From an uncultured Amylibacter sp. (GTDB lineage Bacteria > Pseudomonadota > Alphaproteobacteria > Rhodobacterales > Rhodobacteraceae): a DNA stretch of 64,000 nt. The DNA lies in assembly GCA_943846615.1 (NCBI GenBank), contig OX044354.1, forward strand, positions 1,381,001-1,445,000, read 5' to 3'. The stretch's first letter is position 1. Every line of letters starts with the position of its first letter. A program made the position numbers and the translations under genes. The notes beneath the pieces were generated by a model. It was not told where the DNA came from and did not search any database. It saw only the letters and a list, made by a program, of their open reading frames with translations. This document shows, piece after piece, positions 26,226 to 34,927 of this stretch.

Positions 26226-27347
26226 ATGGCTTGGACACCAGAAAAAACAATCGTCAACAGCTGGAACGAATGGGATCCATTGAAACATGTGATCGTTGGA
26301 CGCGCCGATGATTGCCATATTCCCCCAGAGGAGCCCGCATTGGATGCGAAGGTGCCCGAAGACAGCGATATGCGCGGTCAATGGGGTCGCCGACCACAGG
26401 AAACAATCGACCGCGCAAACGAGCTGTTGGATAATTTCGCCAATCAATTGAAGTCACGTGGGATCAAGGTGGATCGCCCAACCTCCATCGATCACAGCCT
26501 GCCTGCCACCACACCTGATTTTCATACGGATAGCCAATTCGGCTGTATGCCACCGCGTGATGTCTTGCTGACCGTCGGGTCGGAAATGTTAGAGGCAACA
26601 ATGTCCTATCGTTGTCGTTGGTTTGAATATCTGAACTATCGCCCATTGATGCAGCAATATTTCAACGAAGACCCAAAATTCCGTCACGAAAGCGCGCCAA
26701 AACCGCGCCTGACGGATGCGGATTATCACCCCGATTATCTGTCGGAAAAAATCGGTGATGCGAAACGTTTGGAATGGGCAGCGAAAAAATTCTTCGTCAC
26801 AACAGAAGAGGAACCATTGTTCGACGCCGCTGACGTTTTGCGCTTTGGTCGCGACTTGGTTGTGCAACACGGGTTTACGACCAACGAAAAGGGTATCGAA
26901 TGGCTACGTCGTCACTTCCCCGATCACCGCGTTCACACTGTGAACTTTCCAGGTGATCCATACCCGATTCACATCGATGCCACCTTCACACCATTGCGTC
27001 CGGGTTTAATCCTGAACAACCCACAACGTCGCCTACCCGAAGAGCAGCGTAAAATGTTCAACGATAACGGTTGGGAAATCGTGGATGCGTCGCAACCCGC
27101 GCATAATTCACCACCGCCATTGTGTTATTCATCTACATGGCTGTCGATGAACGTATTGGTTCTGGATCCAAAGACAGTCTGTGTTGAAAAGTCAGAGGTC
27201 TATCAGGCCGAGCAAATGGATAAACTCGGCATGGAAGTGGTCGAGGTCGAATTACGCGATGCCTACGCATTTGGTGGTGGCCTGCATTGCTGTACAGCAG
27301 ATGTTTACCGCGAAGGCGATTGCGAAGATTACTTTCCAAATATGTAA
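26226..27347 (+). CDS. Arginine:glycine amidinotransferase-like protein
   Basis: A 373-residue enzyme of the amidinotransferase family, close in pattern to animal mitochondrial GATM, which transfers the amidino group from arginine to glycine to give guanidinoacetate and ornithine. The catalytic triad is visible: Asp203 in DAADVLRFGRDL, His249 in PIHIDATF and Cys355 in GGGLHCCTADV. The conserved WLSMNVLVLD block and EWDPLKHVIVGRA opening also match. The start at 26226 follows CGGAGA. Transfer to another amine (for example serine, taurine or a lipid precursor) is possible, because only the arginine half-reaction is fixed by these residues. It is a stand-alone gene, with no creatine-type or cyclisation genes nearby. 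Confidence 0.82.
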   Translation: MAWTPEKTIVNSWNEWDPLKHVIVGRADDCHIPPEEPALDAKVPEDSDMRGQWGRRPQETIDRANELLDNFANQLKSRGIKVDRPTSIDHSLPATTPDFHTDSQFGCMPPRDVLLTVGSEMLEATMSYRCRWFEYLNYRPLMQQYFNEDPKFRHESAPKPRLTDADYHPDYLSEKIGDAKRLEWAAKKFFVTTEEEPLFDAADVLRFGRDLVVQHGFTTNEKGIEWLRRHFPDHRVHTVNFPGDPYPIHIDATFTPLRPGLILNNPQRRLPEEQRKMFNDNGWEIVDASQPAHNSPPPLCYSSTWLSMNVLVLDPKTVCVEKSEVYQAEQMDKLGMEVVEVELRDAYAFGGGLHCCTADVYREGDCEDYFPNM

Positions 27348-27395
27348 CGCCAAGGCCGCGTTGGGTATCCACAATCACGATGCTTTATATGCGAC

Positions 27396-27437
27396 GTACA
27401 CAACCTAATCCGAAGTTTCGGTGTACGGGTTGTGTAC
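27396..27437. promoter_or_regulatory. Nested inverted repeats upstream of the short-chain dehydrogenase gene
   Basis: GTACACAACC (27396-27405) and GGTTGTGTAC (27428-27437) are exact 10-bp inverted repeats. They enclose a second exact one, CCGAA-GT-TTCGG (27410-27421). The right arm is followed by near-repeats TTGTGCAT, TTGTGCAT and GTGCAT up to 27466. The unit lies 54 bp before the dehydrogenase start and 48 bp after the amidinotransferase stop. It has no T-run, so an operator or cruciform is more likely than a terminator. Confidence 0.5.
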
Positions 27438-27491
27438 AGGTTGTGCATCATTTGTGCATCGTGCATTCTATCCTTTTGAAAGGTATTTATC

Positions 27492-28244
27492 ATGTCTGAT
27501 TTCTCGTCCAAAACGGTCATCATCACGGGCGCATCACGTGGCATCGGTGCCGCTACGGCTCGACATTTCGCATCCCTCGGTGCCAACGTCGTTTTGGCCG
27601 CCCGAACCGCCAAAGACATTGATGAAATTGCATCTGAACTCGGGGAAAACGCATTGGCTGTTACCTGCGATGTGTCAGACGCTGAACAGGTAGAAAACTT
27701 GATCAACACCACAGTGGATCGTTTCGGCACCATTGATGTTTTGATCAACAACGCGGGTGTCATTGATCCCGTCGAGCGCCTATCTGAATCCAGCATTGAT
27801 GCATGGGGTCGTCTGATCGATATTAACGTCAAAGGTGTCTATTACGCGATCCGTTACGCCCTGCCGATCATGAAAACCCAAGGCGGAGGAACCATAATAA
27901 CCATCGGCTCTGGCGCAGGTACATCGGCACTGGAAGGGTGGTCGCATTATTGTACATCCAAGGCGGCGGTGCATCACCTAAATGCTTGTTTACACAATGA
28001 AGAGGCAGAAAACGGCATTCGCGCATTGGTTCTGTCACCCGGCACGGTAGCCACCGAAATGCAAACCGTTATCGCCGCATCGGGCGTCAATCCCGTCAGC
28101 CAAATTCCCTGGGACGATCACATCCCCGCCGATTGGGCCGCGCGTGCATTGGGCTGGATGGCAACAACGGATGCCGATGATTGGTTAGGCAAAGTTGTAT
28201 CACTCCGCGAAGCGGGTATTCGCGCCCGTGTTGGCTTGACCTGA
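27492..28244 (+). CDS. Short-chain dehydrogenase/reductase
   Basis: A 250-residue classical SDR. The Rossmann motif TGASRGIGAATA is near residues 13-24, LINNAG near 87, the catalytic Ser in ITIGSGAG and the YCTSKAAVHH active-site Tyr-Lys pair near 153-157. The NAD(P) preference and substrate are not evident; an Arg after the glycine motif weakly favours NADP. The ATG follows GAAAGGTATTTATC. A set of nested inverted repeats upstream suggests that this gene is under its own regulator, not co-transcribed with the amidinotransferase gene. Confidence 0.88.
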   Translation: MSDFSSKTVIITGASRGIGAATARHFASLGANVVLAARTAKDIDEIASELGENALAVTCDVSDAEQVENLINTTVDRFGTIDVLINNAGVIDPVERLSESSIDAWGRLIDINVKGVYYAIRYALPIMKTQGGGTIITIGSGAGTSALEGWSHYCTSKAAVHHLNACLHNEEAENGIRALVLSPGTVATEMQTVIAASGVNPVSQIPWDDHIPADWAARALGWMATTDADDWLGKVVSLREAGIRARVGLT

Positions 28245-29093
28245 TTACTTGCCACGACGAATAAGTTTGCCCAGCCATCCACCTTTGGCGCGCGGTTTTT
28301 CCAGCTTGGATTTTGGTTGGCTCTTGGTCAGCCAAGACACCCCGAGGATCACGCCAGAGTAGGTGTTGTCCGATTTGAATCGGTGATCAATCCGGTATTT
28401 CACGGAAAGACTGATATCGGTATTTTTAATCTTGCGACTGGCACGCACACCAAAATCCAATTGAGCTTTGTTGTTAAATTCATTGTTTTGCGTATCCGCA
28501 AACAATCCCACAGCAGCAAAGCCAGCTGCGGTATATTTTGACGTCCCCAGCTGCCGCTGCCGCGCCAATGTGAACCGCCCTTGACCAACGAAATTATCCC
28601 GATCTTTGGGCTCCATGCTGCCTGGGTATCGCAGGTTTGACCAGCCAGACAGTATAACGCGATCCCCGTTTTTTTGCGCCCGATCACGGTACAATCCATA
28701 ATCCGCGGTCAAGCCGAACCCATAGTAAGCAAGCCCCGTTAAAGCGCGGTAATCATATTCAAACTTGGCCCCCAAAGACAGATTTGCATGACGCTTAATC
28801 ACATAGTTCAACTCTGCTCCAACCGCCACAATGTCTTTTGAGTTATAACAATAGCCAAGGGAATCCCCCTGCGTTACCAACGTGACATAGGGAACAAATT
28901 TGGCCTTACCGATCGTCCAGCCAGCATCGAAACTGACCTTCGTCGTTAAGTCAAAACCAATATTTCCATCATCAATCGGCGCCAACGAATTGGGCGCAGA
29001 TGCCCCGCCCCACGAAATAGAGCTGACCTTTACCTTCTTGGCTACCGCGGTTTGCGGCAGGCACAAACATAAAATGACACATAGAATCCGCAT
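28245..29093 (-). CDS. Predicted outer-membrane beta-barrel protein
   Basis: A 282-residue protein with a signal peptide (MRILCVILCLCLPQTAVA-K), followed by repeated amphipathic strands with aromatic girdle residues (for example FEYDYRALTGLAYYGFGLTA and ISLSVKYRIDHRF). The pattern resembles the C-terminal barrel of polysaccharide-export and phage-receptor proteins. The C-terminus does not end in the usual aromatic residue: a lysine/arginine-rich tail follows the last strand. It abuts the dehydrogenase gene tail to tail and precedes nothing in its own direction. Function unknown. Confidence 0.5.
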   Translation of the reverse strand: MRILCVILCLCLPQTAVAKKVKVSSISWGGASAPNSLAPIDDGNIGFDLTTKVSFDAGWTIGKAKFVPYVTLVTQGDSLGYCYNSKDIVAVGAELNYVIKRHANLSLGAKFEYDYRALTGLAYYGFGLTADYGLYRDRAQKNGDRVILSGWSNLRYPGSMEPKDRDNFVGQGRFTLARQRQLGTSKYTAAGFAAVGLFADTQNNEFNNKAQLDFGVRASRKIKNTDISLSVKYRIDHRFKSDNTYSGVILGVSWLTKSQPKSKLEKPRAKGGWLGKLIRRGK

Positions 29094-29156
29094 AAAAACC
29101 TTTCCAACCGATGATTGGAAAAAAGGTTAATCAACTCTTAGCGGCGTTAATATTTC

Positions 29157-29450
29157 TTAACCACAAAACACCTGTTCAATGCGGTCCAGTTTGCCGATTT
29201 TTATGTTCAATCTGCCGGGCTGATAGTCGGCTGTCACCGCTTGGCCTGGGTAAATAATGCGAACGTGTTTGGGCAGGTTCGCGGTACTTATTGCATTCAC
29301 AGGCTTCCACAAAAGCGTGCGATAATTATCCGCGATACAGGTTTTCGCGATATCGGGTCGCTTTTCGCCGTAATCGGATGGCACACAGCCGGTTATCATC
29401 GAAACCAAGAGTGCTGTCATAAAGCTCGAGATAAATCTATGAAAAAACAT
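29157..29450 (-). CDS. I78-family peptidase-inhibitor-like lipoprotein
   Basis: A 97-residue protein. A hydrophobic leader ends in the lipobox MITGC, so it is probably lipidated and held at the membrane. The mature part has two disulfide-prone cysteines (TCIADNYR and the terminal VFCG) and the C-terminal signature PGQAVTADYQPGRLNI, which matches the I78 (aspergillus elastase inhibitor) family. It may protect the envelope from secreted proteases. It stands alone, divergent from the formaldehyde gene cluster. Confidence 0.75.
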   Translation of the reverse strand: MFFHRFISSFMTALLVSMITGCVPSDYGEKRPDIAKTCIADNYRTLLWKPVNAISTANLPKHVRIIYPGQAVTADYQPGRLNIKIGKLDRIEQVFCG

Positions 29451-29518
29451 TGAAAATCCAATCGCAACAACGCAAAGTCAGCTTAGACAAATAAATGAGA
29501 TAATCAAGGGAGATTACC

Positions 29519-30631
29519 ATGATCACACGCGCAGCCGTAGCCGTCGCAGCAGGTCAACAGCTGCAAGTGATGGATGTAAACCTCGAAGGGCCAAAGGCCG
29601 GCGAAGTTTTAATCGAAGTCAAAGCAACTGGCATTTGCCACACAGATGAATTCACCCTGTCAGGCGACGATCCAGAAGGCATGTTTCCCGCAATCCTAGG
29701 CCATGAAGGCGCGGGCGTCGTTGTGGAACTGGGCGAGGGTGTCACCAGCCTTGAAATCGGCGATCACGTGATTCCGCTGTACACACCAGAGTGTCGCGAA
29801 TGCGAATATTGTTTAAACCCAAAAACCAATCTATGCCAAAAAATTCGCAGCACCCAAGGCGCGGGCGTGATGCCTGATGGCACATCGCGATTTTCGATGA
29901 TGGATGGCACGCCGATTTTGCATTACATGGGCTGCTCTACATTCGCAAATCACACCGTCATGCCAGAAATCGCATTGGCGAAGGTCCGCAAAGACGCACC
30001 GTTTGATAAAATCTGCTACATCGGTTGCGGTGTCACCACTGGCATCGGCGCGGTGATCAACACCGCCAAGGTGGAGATCGGATCGACCGCAATTGTATTT
30101 GGATTGGGCGGCATTGGATTAAACGTTGTGCAGGGTCTACGCCTTGCAGGTGCAGATCAAATTGTTGGTGTTGATTTGAACGAGAGTAAGGTCGAGATGG
30201 CCGAAAAATTTGGCATGACCCACTTCGTGAACCCGTCCAAAGTGGATGGCGACCTGGTGGCGCATCTAGTTGAATTAACAGGCGGTGGTGGCGATTACAC
30301 GTTCGATGCCACAGGCAATGTCGGCGTGATGCGAGATGCATTAGAATCCGCGCACAAAGGATGGGGCGAAAGCATCATTATTGGCGTTGCCCCCGCGGGC
30401 GCAGAAATTTCCACACGCCCCTTCCAATTGGTCACCGGACGCGTGTGGCGCGGCACCGCATTTGGCGGCGCATCGGGGCGCACAGATGTTCCAAAAATCG
30501 TTGATTGGTACATGGATGGCAAAATCGAAATCGACCCGATGATCACCCACAAATTATCACTGGATGACATCAACGAAGGTTTTGACCTTATGCATGCTGG
30601 GAAATCAATTCGCGCTGTCGTCGAATTTTAA
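29519..30631 (+). CDS. frmA: S-(hydroxymethyl)glutathione dehydrogenase / class III alcohol dehydrogenase
   Basis: A 370-residue zinc-dependent dehydrogenase that oxidises the glutathione adduct of formaldehyde to S-formylglutathione, using NAD. The catalytic zinc site GICHTDEFTLSGDDPEG, the GHEGAGVV block, the structural zinc cysteines in PECRECEYCLNPKTNLC and the Rossmann motif GLGGIGLNVVQG are visible. Length is right for class III ADH. It is first in an operon with the hydrolase that takes its product, separated by a hairpin that may tune the ratio of the two. Confidence 0.96.
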   Translation: MITRAAVAVAAGQQLQVMDVNLEGPKAGEVLIEVKATGICHTDEFTLSGDDPEGMFPAILGHEGAGVVVELGEGVTSLEIGDHVIPLYTPECRECEYCLNPKTNLCQKIRSTQGAGVMPDGTSRFSMMDGTPILHYMGCSTFANHTVMPEIALAKVRKDAPFDKICYIGCGVTTGIGAVINTAKVEIGSTAIVFGLGGIGLNVVQGLRLAGADQIVGVDLNESKVEMAEKFGMTHFVNPSKVDGDLVAHLVELTGGGGDYTFDATGNVGVMRDALESAHKGWGESIIIGVAPAGAEISTRPFQLVTGRVWRGTAFGGASGRTDVPKIVDWYMDGKIEIDPMITHKLSLDDINEGFDLMHAGKSIRAVVEF

Positions 30632-30650
30632 TGCCAATCAAATTAGCCTT

Positions 30651-30682
30651 AAGCAGTCCCATTTTGGGGCTGCTTTCCGTTT
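30651..30682 (+). terminator. Hairpin with T-rich tail between frmA and fghA
   Basis: AAGCAGTCCC and GGGGCTGCTT form a 10-bp stem with one G-U around a 5-nt loop, followed by TCCGTTTT. It lies 20 bp after the frmA stop and 26 bp before the fghA start. Because both genes serve the same pathway, partial termination that favours frmA expression is more likely than a full stop. Confidence 0.6.
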
Positions 30683-30700
30683 TATAACAGGATTGCCATC

Positions 30701-31534
30701 ATGGAAACTTTGTCCGAAAACACATGCTTTGGCGGGGTACAGGGTGTTTATAAACACGCATCCGATTGCTGTAATTGCGATATGACATTTGCGGTCTATC
30801 TGCCACCGCAGGCGAAAACACAAAAGGTTCCCGTTCTGTGGTTTCTGTCTGGCCTAACATGCACCCACGAAAACGCAATGACCAAAGCCGCGGCCCAGGG
30901 CTGGGCCGCAGAAGCAGGCATCGCCCTGATCTTTTCCGATACTTCCCCGCGCGGCGAATACGTGGCAAACGACGATGCCTATGATCTGGGCCAAGGTGCG
31001 GGGTTTTATGTGAACGCCACCCAAGACCCATGGGCGCCGCATTTTCAAATGTGGGATTACATCACATCTGAATTACCCGATTTGATTTTCGAAAACTTTC
31101 CCTTGCTGGCCGATGCCCAAGGGATCACAGGCCATTCTATGGGCGGACATGGTGCATTGACCATGGCGTTGACGCTACCGCAACAATACAAGTCTGTGTC
31201 CGCATTTGCCCCCATTGCAAATCCAACCAAATCCGATTGGGGACGCAAACAGTTCGCGGCCTATCTGGGGTCTGACGAGGTGACATGGGAAGCCCATGAC
31301 GCGACCATTTTGATGGCAAAACACGGTTTTCCCACGCCGATTTTAATCGATCAGGGCACGTCAGATAATTTCCTTGAACTTTTGATGCCAGAGGCGTTTA
31401 AGAACGCCATGGATGATCGACAGCAATCTGGTGAATTTCGCATGCAAGAGGGATATGATCACAGCTACTTTTTCATAACCAGCTTTGTCAAAGACCACGT
31501 CATGCACCACGCGAAAATATTGAAAGAAACATAA
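30701..31534 (+). CDS. fghA: S-formylglutathione hydrolase
   Basis: A 277-residue alpha/beta-hydrolase that releases formate and glutathione from S-formylglutathione. Diagnostic blocks are LSGLTCTHEN near 50, DTSPRGEYVANDDAYDLG near 82, the nucleophile elbow GHSMGGHGA near 146 and the C-terminal GYDHSYFFITSFVKDH that carries the catalytic His. Length is typical. One nucleotide separates its stop from the start of sthA. Confidence 0.96.
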   Translation: METLSENTCFGGVQGVYKHASDCCNCDMTFAVYLPPQAKTQKVPVLWFLSGLTCTHENAMTKAAAQGWAAEAGIALIFSDTSPRGEYVANDDAYDLGQGAGFYVNATQDPWAPHFQMWDYITSELPDLIFENFPLLADAQGITGHSMGGHGALTMALTLPQQYKSVSAFAPIANPTKSDWGRKQFAAYLGSDEVTWEAHDATILMAKHGFPTPILIDQGTSDNFLELLMPEAFKNAMDDRQQSGEFRMQEGYDHSYFFITSFVKDHVMHHAKILKET

Positions 31535-31535
31535 G

Positions 31536-32939
31536 ATGAACCATTACGATTTAATTGTTATCGGAAGTGGCCCATCGGGACGCGCCGCCGCGATCCAAGC
31601 TGGGAAATTAAAACGCAAGGTGCTGGTCGTGGAACGTGGTGGTCAGGTGGGCGGTGTTTCCGTACATTCAGGCACCATCCCATCCAAAACCCTGCGCGAA
31701 ACAATCATGAACCTGTCAGGTTACCGCGAACGCAGTTTTTATGGCCGCAGCTACCGCGCCAAGGACGTGATCAAAGCGGATGATTTACGCCGCCGCTTGG
31801 TCAAAACATTGAACTACGAGGTCGACAACCTAGACCATATGTTTTCGCGTAACCACGTCGAAGTCATCCACGGAGAGGCTGCATTCACATCCAAATCGTC
31901 CATCCAGGTCATCGGTGATGATCAGGAGCGCATGACGTTCACCGCCGATCGTTTTTTAGTCGCCACAGGCACGCGTCCGTTTCGCCCAGAATACATTCCG
32001 TTCAATGGTAAAACCGTTTTGGACAGCGACGAGATTATCGAGCTGAAGGCATTGCCACGTAGCCTGATCGTAATTGGTGCAGGTGTGATTGGGGTGGAAT
32101 ATGCCACAATGATGCAGGCGCTGGATGTACAGGTTACGTTGATTGAACCGCGCGACACGTTCCTTGATTTCGTCGACAGCACTTTGATCCAAGAATTTAC
32201 CCACGAAATTCGCGATACAGGTCTGGATATCCGATTGGGTTCCGAGGTTACAAAAGTGACCGAAAACGGCAATGGCGTTTGCGTGGAAATGGGTAATGGT
32301 CGTCGGTGTAATGCGGAAATGCTTCTATTTGCTGCGGGTCGCATGGGCGCCACGGACAAATTGAATTTACAGGCCTGCGAAATCGAAACGGATCACCGTG
32401 GACGTATTAAGGTCGACACAGAAACCCACCAAAGTAATCAGCCGCATATTTATGCGGCTGGCGATGTGATTGGATTCCCATCCCTTGCGTCTACGTCCCT
32501 GTCACAGGGGCGGATTGCGGCATGTCATGCGTTGGGTGTCAAAACCCTGCCAAATTCACCTTGGTTTCCGTACGGTATCTATTCAGTTCCCGAAATTTCC
32601 ACCTGCGGCATGTCCGAAGAGGAATTACAGGAACGCGGTATCCCATACGAGGTTGGCATCGGTAAATTTCGCGAAACCGCGCGTGGCAACATCATGGGGA
32701 TTGAATCGGGTCTGTTAAAAATGCTGGTATCGATAAAAACACGGCGCATTTTGGGTGTGCAAATTATGGGCGAAGGCGCGACCGAGCTGATCCATATCGG
32801 ACAGGCGGTTATGAACCTGAAGGGGACGGTGGAATATTTCATCGAAAACACCTTCAACTATCCGACTTTGGCAGAGGCTTATAAGGTTGCGGGTTTTGAT
32901 GCTTGGCAGCGGATGCCGAAGCTTGGGATCGAAGAATGA
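31536..32939 (+). CDS. sthA: Soluble pyridine nucleotide transhydrogenase
   Basis: A 467-residue flavoprotein of the disulfide reductase family that moves hydride between NADPH and NAD. The FAD-binding GSGPSGRAAAIQAG opens the protein. The position of the redox disulfide reads SGTIPSKTLRE with no cysteine pair, which distinguishes SthA from lipoamide or glutathione reductases. The second nucleotide motif GAGVIGVEYATM is near 185, and the dimerisation domain begins at about 345. Its placement right after frmA-fghA suggests balancing of NADH made during formaldehyde oxidation. Its last codons overlap the next gene (ATGA). Confidence 0.92.
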   Translation: MNHYDLIVIGSGPSGRAAAIQAGKLKRKVLVVERGGQVGGVSVHSGTIPSKTLRETIMNLSGYRERSFYGRSYRAKDVIKADDLRRRLVKTLNYEVDNLDHMFSRNHVEVIHGEAAFTSKSSIQVIGDDQERMTFTADRFLVATGTRPFRPEYIPFNGKTVLDSDEIIELKALPRSLIVIGAGVIGVEYATMMQALDVQVTLIEPRDTFLDFVDSTLIQEFTHEIRDTGLDIRLGSEVTKVTENGNGVCVEMGNGRRCNAEMLLFAAGRMGATDKLNLQACEIETDHRGRIKVDTETHQSNQPHIYAAGDVIGFPSLASTSLSQGRIAACHALGVKTLPNSPWFPYGIYSVPEISTCGMSEEELQERGIPYEVGIGKFRETARGNIMGIESGLLKMLVSIKTRRILGVQIMGEGATELIHIGQAVMNLKGTVEYFIENTFNYPTLAEAYKVAGFDAWQRMPKLGIEE

Positions 32940-33391
32940 CATCGATTTACATCGACGCCGATGCCTGCCCCGTCAAGGATGAAACCGTGCGCGTCGCGGA
33001 ACGTCACGGCGTAAAGGTATTCGTTGTTTCCAACGGCGGTCTGCGCCCAAATCCGCACCCATTGGTGGAAAATGTCATCGTGCCCGACGGGCCGGACATT
33101 GCGGATATGTGGATCGCCGAACGCGCCGTTAAGGGGGATGTTGTGATTACGGGCGATATTCCGTTGGCCGCCAAAACCGTTGAATCGGGTGCGCGTACCA
33201 TTCGCCACAATGGCGATATGTTCACGCCGTCCAACATTGGCAACCAATTGGCGACACGCGATTTAATGGCCGATCTGCGCGGTGCCGATCCGTTTTTCCA
33301 AGGCAAAGGAAAACCGTTCAGCAAGGTGGATCGTTCGAACTTTTTAAACGCGCTGGAACGCGAAGTACTCGCGGCGTTGAGGGAAGCATAA
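32936..33391 (+). CDS. YaiI/YqxD (DUF188) family protein
   Basis: A 151-residue protein with the family blocks IYIDADACPVKDE at the start, PDGPDIADMWIAERAVKGD, VITGDIPLAAKTVE and the C-terminal DRSNFLNALEREV. The fold is PIN-like, and the acidic residues suggest metal-dependent nuclease activity, although none has been shown for this family to my knowledge. The ATG overlaps the sthA stop as ATGA, so it is translated by coupling. Confidence 0.88.
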   Translation: MTSIYIDADACPVKDETVRVAERHGVKVFVVSNGGLRPNPHPLVENVIVPDGPDIADMWIAERAVKGDVVITGDIPLAAKTVESGARTIRHNGDMFTPSNIGNQLATRDLMADLRGADPFFQGKGKPFSKVDRSNFLNALEREVLAALREA

Positions 33392-34020
33392 TGACAATCA
33401 GTGCCGTTGTTTTTGATATTGGAAACGTTCTGATCCGCTGGCAGCCGGAAATCTATTACGACGCCACAATCGGCGTTGAGAAACGAAAACAGATGTTTGC
33501 TGAGGTCGATTTACATGGCCTTCAGGACGTTCTGGATCAGGGTGCGGATTTTACAGAATTGTTTTACCAAGCTGCCGAAGACAATCCAAAATGGCGTACA
33601 GAAATCCGCGCATGGCACGACAATTGGGAAAAACTGGCACAACCAGAAATTCCGCATTCTGTGGCTCTGCTACGCGCTTTGCGTGCCAAGGGCATTCCCG
33701 TTTTTGCATTCACAAACTTCGGCGTTGACAGTTTCGTGCGCTCCGAACAACAATTTCCATTTCTGAAAGAATTTGATCAGCGTTACATTTCGGGCGAACT
33801 GAAAATGGCGAAGCCTGCTCCGAACTTTTACGCTGCCTTAGAAACAGATTGTGGAACTGCTCCACAGGAATTGTTGTTCACCGATGATCGCACAGACAAC
33901 ATCGCAACCGCGAAATCACGCGGATGGCAAACGCATTTGTTTGAACACCCCCAAGGTTGGGCGGACCGGCTGGTTCAAACAGGTTTGCTGACAAAATCGG
34001 AGGCGCAATTCGATGGCTGA
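33391..34020 (+). CDS. HAD-superfamily hydrolase (HAD-IA)
   Basis: A 209-residue HAD hydrolase. Motif I is VFDIGNVLIRW (residues 7-17): the second acidic residue of DxDxT/V is replaced by Gly-Asn, as in the YihX/epoxide-hydrolase-like branch. Motif II is FAFTNFG, motif III the KMAKPAP lysine and motif IV LFTDDRTDN. It likely removes phosphate from a small metabolite such as alpha-D-glucose 1-phosphate, by analogy with YihX. TAATG overlap with the gene before it and 8-nt overlap with the gene after it place it in the same translational unit. Confidence 0.88.
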   Translation: MTISAVVFDIGNVLIRWQPEIYYDATIGVEKRKQMFAEVDLHGLQDVLDQGADFTELFYQAAEDNPKWRTEIRAWHDNWEKLAQPEIPHSVALLRALRAKGIPVFAFTNFGVDSFVRSEQQFPFLKEFDQRYISGELKMAKPAPNFYAALETDCGTAPQELLFTDDRTDNIATAKSRGWQTHLFEHPQGWADRLVQTGLLTKSEAQFDG

Positions 34021-34927
34021 TATCCCCAACATTTCCTATGACGATGTCGATCACTTGATGTCGTGGAAATTGGTTATGAATGCTATTTCCAATGGTCACA
34101 CGCATCCCAAAGGCGATGTAGCAGACAGCTTCGTGCGCCGTGGCGGGGATACGTTATTGACCCGATCCGCATGGATTGAAGGATTGGGTGTAGTGGTAAA
34201 GGCCGCCACGGTTATTCCCAAAAACAATCCCAGTATTGATGGTGGTGTAATGTTGATGAACGACACTACGGGCGCGTTGGATGCGGTGATCGATTTTCAC
34301 TTAATTACCAAATGGAAAACTGTTGGCGACAGCTTATTGGCCGCATCAATTTTAGCCCGTTCGAACAGTAAACGTTTGGTCATCATGGGCGCTGGAACCG
34401 TTGCGCGAAATTTGATCGACGCTTATCGTAGCCTATTTCCCGAAATTAATATTTCCATCTGGAATCGCACCATCCCCAAGGCCGAAGCGTTAGCGCGTGA
34501 ACTGAACTGTGATGTTGCCCATGATTTGGCCGAAGCCATTTCACAGGCCGACATCGTCAGCTGTGCCACCATGTCAACCACGCCCGTTTTACGCGGCGAA
34601 TGGTTACCGGCAGGATGCCATGTCGATCTTATCGGGGCCTATCGCCCTGAAATGCGAGAGGCGGATGATGCCGCGATCATCTCAGGCACCCTGTTTGTAG
34701 ACAGCCGTGACACCACGGTTTCGCATATCGGTGAATTGCGCGATCCGATTTCGCGTGGGATCATTTCAGCGGACAGTGTTAAGGCAGATTATTACGATCT
34801 TGCCTCAGGCAAATTTAGCCGCAATTCAGACAGCGAAATCACCATTTTCAAAAACGGCGGCGGGGCGCATTTGGATTTGATGGTGGCAAATGCCGCCCTG
34901 AACGCGTGGAAGCAATCGCGAATTTAA
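34013..34927 (+). CDS. Ornithine cyclodeaminase/mu-crystallin family protein
   Basis: A 304-residue NAD-binding protein. GAGTVARNLIDAYRSLF is the Rossmann motif near 124. The upstream KAATVIPKNNPSI block and the downstream HVDLIGAYRPEMREAD block, with its catalytic Asp, match the family. Members convert ornithine to proline, or act as ketimine or delta1-pyrroline reductases; the exact substrate here is open. The start overlaps the HAD gene by 8 nt, so this closes a chain of four coupled genes beginning at sthA. It converges with hemY, overlapping it by 4 nt. Confidence 0.88.
   Translation: MADIPNISYDDVDHLMSWKLVMNAISNGHTHPKGDVADSFVRRGGDTLLTRSAWIEGLGVVVKAATVIPKNNPSIDGGVMLMNDTTGALDAVIDFHLITKWKTVGDSLLAASILARSNSKRLVIMGAGTVARNLIDAYRSLFPEINISIWNRTIPKAEALARELNCDVAHDLAEAISQADIVSCATMSTTPVLRGEWLPAGCHVDLIGAYRPEMREADDAAIISGTLFVDSRDTTVSHIGELRDPISRGIISADSVKADYYDLASGKFSRNSDSEITIFKNGGGAHLDLMVANAALNAWKQSRI

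Noticed and set aside
33391-34020. HAD protein as a haloacid dehalogenase
   Set aside because: Motif I lacks the pattern of dehalogenases and fits the YihX-like phosphatase branch better.
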